Positions 8,790 to 15,540 of a DNA stretch of 28,331 nt are shown here, piece by piece. The notes beneath the pieces were generated by a model. That model saw nothing but the letters and a program-made list of their open reading frames with translations. It made no database searches and was not told the origin of the DNA. Source of the DNA: Chara braunii. Taxonomy: Eukaryota; Streptophyta; Charophyceae; Charales; Characeae. The DNA lies in NCBI GenBank assembly GCA_003427395.1, contig BFEA01000946.1, positions 299,846 to 328,176 on the forward strand. The letters are read 5' to 3'. Both the position numbers and the translations under genes were made by a program. Positions within the stretch are counted from its first letter, which is position 1, and every line of letters begins with the position of its first letter.

Positions 8790-9458
8790 ATGTATGTGGA
8801 TTTGGCAAAGCCCGAGCTTCGGGGAAAGAGAAAAGGGAAACATGGATTGCACGGGCCGAAAAGGAGATTATTTTTTATGACTCTAAGAGTAATGAATGAG
8901 GCGAAACCAAAATGGCTTCTGCTCGAGAATGTTTTCTCAATGAAATGGGAAGATAGATTTGAGATTACGAAGCACTTAAGGGGAGTTCTGCCTGGGCTCA
9001 CTGATTCGAAGTGGGTATCACCACAGCAAATGCGACAGTTGTACTAGACGAATATCCCCCTTCCAGAGCAAATGCCTGACATTGAGTCACATCCAAAAAC
9101 TTGCCTACAATTTGTTATCAACAAAGCCAAGGCACATAATGAAAAAACCAATTGTGTTATGACAACAAATTGCCACCTTAGAAATAAAGTCAGTATGCCA
9201 GTAGTTAAGTGCATGAAGCAAGGAGAGCATCGCCTGCCTCATGTTACTGAAGTCGAAAGAACTATGGGCTACCTTGCTAGGTATACGGAGTTGACTGAGG
9301 AGGAAGTTCGTGTCTCGATTGAGGGAAAGATAAAGAGACAGAGCTACATTGGAAATGAGCAACCTGGTCTAAGCTCTAGGAAGAACCCTGGCGAGCTAAC
9401 TACCTATCTTACCACGCCCCTTCTCTCCCTTCGTCTACATCCCCCAAACCCCTACTAA
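8790..9458 (+). pseudogene. DNMT3: DNMT3-type DNA (cytosine-5) methyltransferase fragment
   Basis: One frame (8790-9458), broken once by TAG 9045-9047, encodes the C-terminal half of a DNMT3-like catalytic domain. In order I see: a motif-IV-like xYVDLAKP at 8793; RRLFF about 24 residues later, as in DNMT3 (RLFF); KPKWLLLENV with the ENV glutamate at 8925-8927 (motif VI); and SPQQMRQLY followed by the stop and then TNIPLPE. The last stretch corresponds to the family's R.RYFWGN segment, so the stop sits where Trp is expected. A later TEVERTMGYL..YTE segment corresponds to the family's TE.ER.FGFP.HYTD segment. The catalytic Cys position appears to be Tyr (TAT 8793-8795). A stop at 8772-8774 closes the frame upstream, so motifs I-III are missing. 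Similarity ends near 9320. Not functional. Confidence 0.8.
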
Positions 9459-9472
9459 CTGTGGATTGGTGC

Positions 9473-9510
9473 GCGATGAGGACATCGCGAATAAGTGGGG
9501 GGAATGTGTC
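9473..9510 (+). repeat. Polypurine-tract-like motif, copy 2
   Basis: It matches 7861-7901: gatgaggacatcgc, a short spacer, agtggggggaa and then tgtgtc. It lies just after the methyltransferase fragment. If it is a real polypurine tract, a 3' LTR would begin at about 9505-9507 (TG), but no second LTR copy is visible in the window. Confidence 0.45.
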
Positions 9511-10068
9511 GAGACTGGTGGGTCCCGAATAACTTTTCATCACTCGATAGACCAGATGTAGACAAATTGTGCACAACAAAGAAATCTGGAGTGAGGAGGA
9601 AAGAGAGAGAAAAGACAAAGGATTAGGCCACAAGAAGGTGCGGTGCCCTGGTGCGAGAGCCACAGGAGGAAAGAACTAGCGGCAGCAAGCGAGTGAGCGC
9701 AAGAACAGGGGCACGTAGAACATAGCAGGAGGCCGGCAGGGCCATCGAAAGGCAATAGGACTAAGGCGAAGGGGCCTTTTGAACTAGCGATTGCAGCGCG
9801 ACAACGATAAGGGAATGAGGAAGTCGAGGGATGGGCGGTCAGAAGCCGCGGGAAGCTGGCAACTGAGGGGCCAACGCGAGGGCCACCTACGGGAGCCTCA
9901 AAGCGAAGGTCCACGGCCAAAAAGATCAGCGCGCGCAAGGCACGAGAAAAGACTAAGGAGAGGGGTCGCTATGGGGCGACAAGACGTCCAGAGGGAAAGA
10001 GACACATCGGGGAAAGGCACCCGGGGCCACATGAGATTAAGTAAAAGCAATGGCATCCGTGGCGAAAT
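9511..10068 (+). other. Stretch with no recognisable gene
   Basis: Purine-rich, GC-moderate DNA. ORFs here are short, lie on both strands and have biased composition (R/G/S or S/L/P). I see no motif, and it leads directly into the 26-bp repeats at 10069. Confidence 0.4.
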
Positions 10069-10160
10069 GTGTCGGGGGCCACCAGCGCGACTAAGTGTCG
10101 GGGACCACCGGCGGGACTAAGTGTCCGGGACCACCGACGGGATAAGTGGCGGGGACATGT
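10069..10160 (+). repeat. 26-bp GC-rich tandem repeat, about 3.5 units
   Basis: Units start at 10069, 10095, 10121 and 10146, built on gtgtcggggaccaccggcgg followed by gactaa. A related but diverged gcgggaccgccagcgggac occurs at about 11525, which fits the larger duplication described at 10120-12165. Confidence 0.85.
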
Positions 10161-10219
10161 GAAAGTCCCAAGAAGAAGCGGCGGCACCACATGAGGGAAA
10201 ATAATAAATGCAAGGTGCA

Positions 10220-10243
10220 CCGTCAAGATCAACATCTTGACGG
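10220..10243 (+). other. Hairpin, family B: CCGTCAAGAT/ATCTTGACGG
   Basis: A perfect 10-bp stem (10220-10229 with 10234-10243) closes a 4-nt loop, CAAC. Related hairpins with changed but still paired stems occur at 11360, 11640, 12302 and 12547. Confidence 0.7.
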
Positions 10244-10331
10244 CCAATAATATTAGCACCACTAGTGCAAGCACTAGAGGTGACAAACGGGAAGGCAAAA
10301 AGGAAAAGGAAAGTAAAAAAAACTGAAGCAA

Positions 10332-10370
10332 GAGGCATAGGAGTAATCTGAAAAATCTCGGATTAGCCTC
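10332..10370 (+). other. Hairpin, family A: TAATCTG/CGGATTA with 8-nt loop
   Basis: The 7-bp stem pairs 10344-10350 with 10359-10365, including one T-G wobble, around the 8-nt loop aaaaatct. An outer GAGGC/GCCTC helix (10332-10336 with 10366-10370) extends it. Confidence 0.6.
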
Positions 10371-10503
10371 CCCTAGAAAAATGGAGTCAAAAGAGACCCT
10401 ATGTGAAAAATAGCCTCCGGGAGAAAATCGGAGTAGGAGGGGTCACTATGGGAGAAATGTAGGAGCAAAAGGAAGCTCCCATGGGCATTGGAAGGCCATT
10501 ATT

Positions 10504-10527
10504 GCAGTCCGAGAAATAACGGACTGC
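10504..10527 (+). other. Hairpin, family A: GCAGTCCG/CGGACTGC with 8-nt loop
   Basis: A perfect 8-bp stem (10504-10511 with 10520-10527) closes the 8-nt loop agaaataa. It is the clearest member of the family also seen at 10344, 11075, 11235, 11770 and, in a longer form, 12749. Confidence 0.75.
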
Positions 10528-10684
10528 ACCTTGGGCATAGGGAGGGCCAAAACTAAGAGGAAGAGGCTAGAAAAGGGCCTTAATAGACACTTGACACTTG
10601 CATGTTAGAAAAAAAGAAAAAAAAGAAAAGAAAATGGGGGAGAATAAGACAAAAAGAGTGAGAGGGAGTGAGTGAGTTGGCCGC

Positions 10685-10726
10685 CAGTAGGGACTGCCAT
10701 AGGTAGGGACTGACAGGTCCCTACTG
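10685..10726 (+). other. Hairpin with alternative left arms
   Basis: GTCCCTACTG (10717-10726) can pair with CAGTAGGGAC at 10685-10694 (10 bp), or through its first 8 bases with GTAGGGAC at 10703-10710. The two arms compete. The duplicated copy near 12124-12158 has TTGGGACCT/AGGTCCCAA, so one A-T pair there has become T-A. Confidence 0.65.
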
Positions 10727-10829
10727 TCCAAGAAAGGAAGAAAAAAGAAAAAAAAAAAGAAAAAAAACAAAAAAAAAAAAGTCTTAACGGTAAAAAACGG
10801 TCACTTGGGGAGATTCGTCCGCGACCAGA

Positions 10830-10926
10830 TTTATTCTGGAATATGGCGGTTACACATGACTTTGATTTTCTTTGATTTTTGCAGAGAAAATCAAAGAAAA
10901 TCAAGGTCTCTTGCAACCGGAATAAA
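10830..10926 (+). other. Long foldback, about 97 nt with a 22-bp core stem
   Basis: The core arms 10858-10879 and 10887-10908 pair over 22 positions, 21 Watson-Crick plus one T-G, around a 7-nt loop. Outside a 3-nt mismatch, CA/TG and CGGTT/AACCG extend it. After a 10-nt left bulge, TTTATTC/GAATAAA closes the base at 10830-10926. The core is AT-rich with an internal direct repeat. It could be a small foldback or MITE-type element or a small-RNA precursor. Confidence 0.7.
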
Positions 10927-11065
10927 ATGGAATACATGCATGAGTAGAAACACATGTTTTCGCTGCATCCAGAGCCAAAATCAAATTCGGATGCACTTGG
11001 GAATTGGCCGTTTCCTTTTCTCTTGAGTAAGGGCTAGTTGTAGGGCATTGGGGCTAAGGAATTAA

Positions 11066-11104
11066 CCCCCATTGCGGTCTGAGTTGCAACGGACTGGATG
11101 GGGG
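11066..11104 (+). other. Hairpin, family A with outer CCCCCAT/ATGGGGG helix
   Basis: The inner stem CGGTCTG/CGGACTG (11075-11081 with 11090-11096) holds an 8-nt loop and two G-T type wobbles. An outer perfect 7-bp helix pairs 11066-11072 with 11098-11104. Confidence 0.6.
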
Positions 11105-11234
11105 AGAGGAAACACATGTTCTAGGTGCACCCGAAACCAATATTGAGCGTGGACGCACTAGAAAATTTAACGCTTCATTTTCTTTTAACATGGAGCAAGT
11201 TGTGGGGCTGTGGGTGTAGAAAACAGTCAGGACT

Positions 11235-11258
11235 GTAGTCCGAGAAATTACGGACTGC
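11235..11258 (+). other. Hairpin, family A: GTAGTCCG/CGGACTGC
   Basis: An 8-bp stem with one T-G wobble (11235-11242 with 11251-11258) surrounds the 8-nt loop agaaatta. That loop is almost identical to the loop at 10512-10519. Confidence 0.65.
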
Positions 11259-11359
11259 ATAGGGATGCCAAGGCCAAGGGGAAATGGGCTACCGCTAACC
11301 CAGAAGGGTTGAAAGGAGCAATTTCGGCAAGGGGACAAGTAAAGACGGTAAAACGGCAA

Positions 11360-11380
11360 CCGTGAGATGAGATCTCACGG
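11360..11380 (+). other. Hairpin, family B: CCGTGAGAT/ATCTCACGG
   Basis: A perfect 9-bp stem (11360-11368 with 11372-11380) has a 3-nt centre. Compared with 10220-10243, the inner pairs differ on both arms and pairing is kept. Confidence 0.65.
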
Positions 11381-11639
11381 CCTAGAAAAATCGGCACACA
11401 TATAAAAATGATGGGACCATGGAGGGCAAGAGGCCCCAAAAATAAAAATGGGACATCGTTCGGAATGTTGTCGGGGACCTAGGGGGCTCAAATAATAAAA
11501 ATCGGGAAAACGGGACATGCGCCGGCGGGACCGCCAGCGGGACAAGAAAATGGGACTCGTGTGGAGGAGAATGGCGGGGGCTTGGGACGACCCAAGGGGA
11601 CCATGAGCAAGCACAAAGAATAGTTGTGCAACCAAACGA

Positions 11640-11668
11640 CACCGTTGAGATCAAAAATCTAGACGGTG
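11640..11668 (+). other. Hairpin, family B: CACCGT..AGAT/ATCT..ACGGTG
   Basis: The 12-position arms (11640-11651 and 11657-11668) pair at 10 Watson-Crick positions plus one T-G wobble and one mismatch. The loop is 5 nt. It sits in the same relative place as 10220-10243 in the duplicated segment. Confidence 0.6.
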
Positions 11669-11769
11669 GAAAATATTAGCACCACTAAGTGCAAGCACTA
11701 GTGGGAGCAAGTGGGGGAGCCATAAGGAGAAAAGAGAGTAAGATAATAGTGTTAGGAAGGTTGTGCAGC

Positions 11770-11789
11770 AGTCCGAAATATCTCGGACT
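11770..11789 (+). other. Hairpin, family A: AGTCCG/CGGACT
   Basis: A perfect 6-bp stem (11770-11775 with 11784-11789) closes the 8-nt loop aaatatct. Two further pairs are possible if the A at 11790 bulges. Confidence 0.6.
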
Positions 11790-12123
11790 AGCTAGGCATG
11801 AGAAAATAGAGCCTTGGGAGGCTCAACATGAGAAAAAGGCTACCCTTAGAAAATCAAGCAATGGGGGGTCAAAATTGGACAAACGGAGGCAAAATGGAGC
11901 CTCCTAAGAGAATGGGGGTGACATTGTTTGAATATGAGATATAACGGCCAAGAAACAGCCATGAACATGGCCTTGAATAAGGCCCTAGGGCCTAGAAAGA
12001 GAGTGCACAGCAGTTTGACACTCGTCACAACTGAAATAAAAGAAAAAGAAAGAAAAATGGTAGAGAAATGAGGGAGAATGAGACAAAAAGGGAGAAAAGA
12101 GTGGAGGAGAGTGTGCCGGCCTA

Positions 12124-12158
12124 TTGGGACCTACACAGTAGGCACTGGCAGGTCCCAA
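12124..12158 (+). other. Hairpin TTGGGACCT/AGGTCCCAA
   Basis: A perfect 9-bp stem (12124-12132 with 12150-12158) has a 17-nt loop. It corresponds to the hairpin at 10685-10726 in the left copy of the duplication. Confidence 0.6.
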
Positions 12159-12191
12159 CTGTGACCTTATCCCTCCTAGAACGAGGGAGGG

Positions 12192-12231
12192 CAATCCGGA
12201 TTGTGGAGATATGGTCCTTAGGGCCATATCT
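12192..12231 (+). other. Palindrome plus hairpin
   Basis: CAATCCGGATTG (12192-12203) is a perfect 12-nt palindrome. Next to it AGATATGGTCC (12207-12217) pairs with GGGCCATATCT (12221-12231) across a 3-nt loop, 11 bp with one T-G wobble. Confidence 0.65.
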
Positions 12232-12301
12232 AAAAAAAATCTGAATTAAAAAGCAAAAAATGAGAGAAAAGGCAAAAAGGAAGAGGCCGGATTTCTTTTT
12301 G

Positions 12302-12330
12302 ACCATGGATCTGAGATCAGATCTCATGGT
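12302..12330 (+). other. Hairpin, family B: ACCATGGATCTGA/TCAGATC.CATGGT
   Basis: A 13-bp stem with a single bulged T (12324) and a 2-nt centre. The outer CCAT/ATGG replaces the CCGT/ACGG of other members, a compensated G-C to A-T change. Confidence 0.65.
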
Positions 12331-12546
12331 GGAGAGAAACTAGTCGTTTTTTGTAGGCCAGCTCAAAATGGTTAGCTCCGGAATGAGGTGGCAGCCAAAA
12401 ATGGAAAGAAACGAAAGAAGTAAAAGGCCAAAACTGTGCATTTGGCCCAAAAAGAGAGCCAGATGCACCAAAAGTTGAAAAAGTAGACCTAGGGGCTCAA
12501 AATTGAAGCAAGGGCTACTAGGGGGTAGCTCGGATAACTGCTGACC

Positions 12547-12567
12547 TTGGATCTCAGCCAGATCCAA
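12547..12567 (+). other. Hairpin, family-B-like: TTGGATCT/AGATCCAA
   Basis: A perfect 8-bp stem (12547-12554 with 12560-12567) around a 5-nt loop, preceded by gacc as in the 12302 hairpin. Confidence 0.55.
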
Positions 12568-12638
12568 AGCTGAAAATGTGCCGCTACATGAAAAAATGCT
12601 CCGGCCTACCCAAAGGTGGCCGAAACTTGAAAAAATCG

Positions 12639-12665
12639 AGAAAAAGGCTCACAAGGCCTTTTTCT
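12639..12665 (+). other. Hairpin AGAAAAAGGC/GCCTTTTTCT
   Basis: A perfect 10-bp stem (12639-12648 with 12656-12665) around a 7-nt loop, ending in a T-rich right arm. Confidence 0.65.
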
Positions 12666-12748
12666 TTCTAGTATTGCTGCCGCTTGGGCATGAGGACTCT
12701 AGGGGGCAGCATTGGAGCAATGCAAAAGAGGCCGGAGTAGGCCAAGAG

Positions 12749-12781
12749 GCAGTCTGAGTGGGTACCAACCACTCGGACTGC
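12749..12781 (+). other. Hairpin, extended family A: 13-bp stem
   Basis: GCAGTCTGAGTGG (12749-12761) pairs with CCACTCGGACTGC (12769-12781) around a 7-nt loop, with one T-G wobble. The outer GCAGTCTG/CGGACTGC matches the shorter family-A stems; here five extra pairs replace the 8-nt loop. Confidence 0.7.
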
Positions 12782-12838
12782 ATGTACTTGGCCAAAATGA
12801 GGCCCAGGTACCTCCAGGAAGACCTAGTGAATGAATTT

Positions 12839-12871
12839 TGCCTTGGGGGTACCTCGATTCACCCCAAGGCA
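12839..12871 (+). other. Hairpin TGCCTTGGGG/CCCCAAGGCA
   Basis: A perfect 10-bp stem (12839-12848 with 12862-12871) around a 13-nt loop. It is the last strong hairpin before the purine-rich stretch to 13350. Confidence 0.6.
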
Positions 12872-12881
12872 CTTGGAGAGG

Positions 12882-13350
12882 CTCATGGGCTGGTCGGGCT
12901 GGTGGTTTCAGCCTACATAAGTTGAGGATGCAGTCTGCCACTCTCACATTCGCATGAGGAGTGCCCATGCTGCCCAAGTGAGCTCACAGGAGCACCTTTG
13001 CACTTGGAGTGAGGAGGGAGGATCCCATGCTAGTGGGAAGCTTAGAGGAGACTAGGAGGTAGTGGGGAGGACTCTGGAAGATAGTGATGGTGGGAGAGAC
13101 ACTTGGGAGGTGATCCACCATATCCCTCCTGGGTGTAGGAGAGAAGGAGAGGCTAGAGGAGCCCCACAAGCCTCTGCTAGAGGAGAGGACTCCATAGCCA
13201 TACCTAGGGGAGCTTGCCATAACCTGAGAGAGAGCAAAGGAGGAGGAGAGAGGGGCTTGAAGAAGGAGGAAGTCATAGCTAAGGAGAAGTTGTGCAAGAA
13301 GGAGGAGAACTTCATCAAGATTGAGAGCCCATCTACAAGACACTAGCAAG
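12882..13350 (+). other. GGAG-rich stretch, no gene recognised
   Basis: A 94-codon open frame (13062-13346) crosses here, but its K/E/G/R bias reflects the purine-rich DNA. It is followed by aag with GTGAGT at 13351-13356, a good match to a 5' splice site. Nothing else supports an exon. Confidence 0.3.
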
Positions 13351-13367
13351 GTGAGTGGAAGGAAGAC

Positions 13368-13677
13368 AAGAACTTCTTCTTCTTCTTCTTCTTCTTCTCC
13401 TTATTCTTCTTCTTCTGTTTCTTCTTCTTCTTGATATCCTCCCTTTTTCTTCTTTTTTTTCTTTTTTTTTTTTTTCTTCTTCTTCTTCTTCTCCCCTTCT
13501 TCTCCTTCTCCTCCCTCCACTTCTCCTTTCCCTCCACCCTCTCCCTCAACTTTTCCACCCTCATCCTCTTTTCCTTTTTCTGCCTCTTCTTCTCCCTCTT
13601 CCTATCCTTCCTCTTCATCCTCTTCTTCATCTTCTTCTTCTTCCCCTTCTCCTTCTCCCTCTCCTTCTCCCTATTGG
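13368..13677 (+). repeat. Polypyrimidine (CTT/TTC/TCC)n tract
   Basis: About 310 bp that is almost entirely C and T on the plus strand, starting with perfect CTT repeats. ORFs on both strands here (K-rich or L-rich) are artefacts of composition. Confidence 0.9.
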
Positions 13678-13681
13678 TAGG

Positions 13682-14790
13682 ATACTCAATCTCTTGTGTT
13701 TCATTCACATGCTAGTAGGTAGTNTTCCGATTCATCTATGAATGATCTCAAGTTGATTGCTTGTGATTTGGGCTACTCNGTCTCTTGTTTTTCATTCATA
13801 TGCTAGTAGGTAGTATTCCGATTCTTCTATGGTTGGTCTCTAGTTGTTTACTTGTGATTTGAGCTCCTCAAACCTTTGTTCTTCACTCACATACTAGTAG
13901 GAGATCATCTGGTTCTTCCATGGATGATCTCTTGCTCAAATCTTGTGAGATAGCCTAGTGCGACTCTTGTTTTTCATTCACATGCTAGTAGGTAGTGTCC
14001 CGATTCATCTAGGGATGATCTCAAGTTGATTACTTGTGATTTGGGCTACTCAATTTCTTGTTTTTCATTCACATGCTAGTAGGAAGTACTCTGATTCTTC
14101 TATGAACGATCTTTGGTTCAAACTTGGTGATTTGGGAGCTTTAAATTTGTGTTTTTCACACTCACACTAGTAGGTAGTGTAGCGCTTCACACATGGATGC
14201 TTCTTGATGCAATCTTGGTGATTTGGGNNNNNNNNNNNNNNNNNNNNNNNNNNNNNNNNNNNNNNNNNNNNNNNNNNNNNNNNNNNNNNNNNNNNNNNNN
14301 NNNNNNNNNNNNNNNNNNNNNNNNNNNNNNNNNNNNNNNNNNNNNNNNNNNNNNNNNNNNNNNNNNNNNNNNNNNNNNNNNNNNNNNNNNNNNNNNNNNN
14401 NNNNNNNNNNNNNNNNNNNNNNNNNNNNNNNNNNNNNNNNNNNNNNNNNNNNNNNNNNNNTGATGCAATCTTTGTGATTTGGGAGCTTCAAACTTATGTT
14501 TTTCACACTCACACTAGTAGGTAGTGTAACGGTTCACACATGGATGCTTCTTGATGCAATCTTGGTGATTTGGGAGTTTCAGACTTGTGTTTTTTTTACA
14601 CTCACACTAGTAGGTAGTGTAGCGTTCACCCATGAGTGATCCTTGATACAATCTTGGTGATCTGGACTTTCCAAACTAGTGTTTTCCTCTTTTACACTAG
14701 TAGGTAGTATAACGTTACTTTCATGGATGACCTCTTGATCGAACCTTGGTGGTCTTGCCTACTTAGACTCTTGTTTTTACCCACATGATA
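13682..14790 (+). repeat. 91-bp satellite array
   Basis: Anchored on ctagtagg, units begin at 13712, 13803, 13894, 13985, 14076 and 14167, exactly 91 bp apart. After the N gap they continue at 14513, 14607 and 14697 (94 and 90 bp). Each unit has ttttcattcacatgctagta, a ttccgattc-like block and cttgtgatttgggc. Confidence 0.9.
14228..14460. other. Assembly gap, 233 Ns
   Basis: A run of N inside the 91-bp satellite. The flanking units are in register with the array, so the missing sequence is almost certainly more satellite of unknown length. Confidence 0.95.
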
Positions 14791-15540
14791 ACATGTGATG
14801 TGCCGGTTGATCTTTCTTTCATGTGCATGTGCTTTTCATTGGTCTAGCCACTTATTGTGATATCCATGCTTAGTGTGATGTTCCGGTTGATATTCCCCTC
14901 ATGTGCGTGTGCTCTAGCATCTCTTTGTCTTGTTCATACTAAGTGTGATGTTCCGGTTGATCTCTCCTTCATGTACATGTGCTTTTTATTAGTCTAGACA
15001 CTCATTGTCATGTTCATACTTAGTGTGATGTTCTGGTTGATCTTTCCTTCATATACATGTGTTTTTCATTAGTCTAGCCACTTATTGTCATGTCCATACT
15101 TGGTGTGATGTTCCGATTGATCTTTCCTTCATATACATTTGTTTTTCATTAATCTAGCCACTCATGGTTATGCTCATACTTGGTGTGATGTTCCGGTTGA
15201 TCTTCCCCTCATGTGCATATGCTCTTTTATTAGCCTAGCATCTCTTTGTCTTGTTCATACTAAGTGTGATGTTCCGGTTGATCTTTCCTTCATGTACATT
15301 GGTTTTTCATTAGTCTTGCCACTCATTGTCATGTTCATACTTAGTGTGATGTTCCGGTTGATCTTTCCTTCATATACATGTGTTTTTCATTTGTCTAGTC
15401 ACTCATTGTCATGCTCATACTTGGTGTGATGTTCCGGTTGGTCTTTCCCTCCTGTGCATGTGCTATTTCATTAGTCTGGCATCGCTTTGTCTTGTTCATA
15501 CTTGGTGTGATATACTAGTTGATCTCTACTCCTTGTGCAT
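14791..15540 (+). repeat. 80-bp satellite array
   Basis: Anchored on the ggttgat element of tgttccggttgat, units fall at 14805, 14885, 14955, 15035, 15115, 15195, 15276, 15356, 15436 and 15516. Spacing is 80 bp with one 70-bp unit. The unit shares ttttcatt, ctag and tgttccg with the 91-bp units, so the two arrays are related. Confidence 0.9.

Larger units (their letters stand above)
10120..10735 (+). repeat. Diverged direct duplication, left copy
   Basis: Landmarks recur in the same order about 1.41-1.44 kb to the right (11530-12165). They are the CCGT...ACGG hairpin, the shared atattagcaccacta with gtgcaagcactag, the CAGTCCG hairpin, gggagaatragacaaaaag, and the GGGAC...GTCCC hairpin. Identity is modest and indels are many, so the duplication is old. 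I see no gene in it. Confidence 0.6.
10948..11269 (+). repeat. Tandem duplication, about 161 bp, two diverged units
   Basis: gaaacacatgtt starts at 10948 and again at 11109. Both units continue through a similar G-rich middle (agttgtrgggc) and end in a family-A hairpin (11075-11096 and 11235-11258). So the hairpin has been duplicated with its flanks. Confidence 0.6.
11530..12165 (+). repeat. Diverged direct duplication, right copy
   Basis: This corresponds to 10120-10735, with landmarks in the same order: a family-B hairpin at 11640, atattagcaccactaag with gtgcaagcactag near 11673, a family-A hairpin at 11770, gggagaatgagacaaaaag near 12071, and the GGGAC/GTCCC hairpin at 12124. Confidence 0.6.

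Noticed and set aside
7671-8852. 393-codon minus-strand ORF
   Set aside because: It spans the 62-67-bp tandem array. The repeat unit lacks stops in all minus frames, so the frame stays open while cycling through three translations. No domain.
13343-13741. Lysine-rich (minus) and leucine-rich (plus) ORFs
   Set aside because: Composition artefacts of the CTT/TCC polypyrimidine tract.
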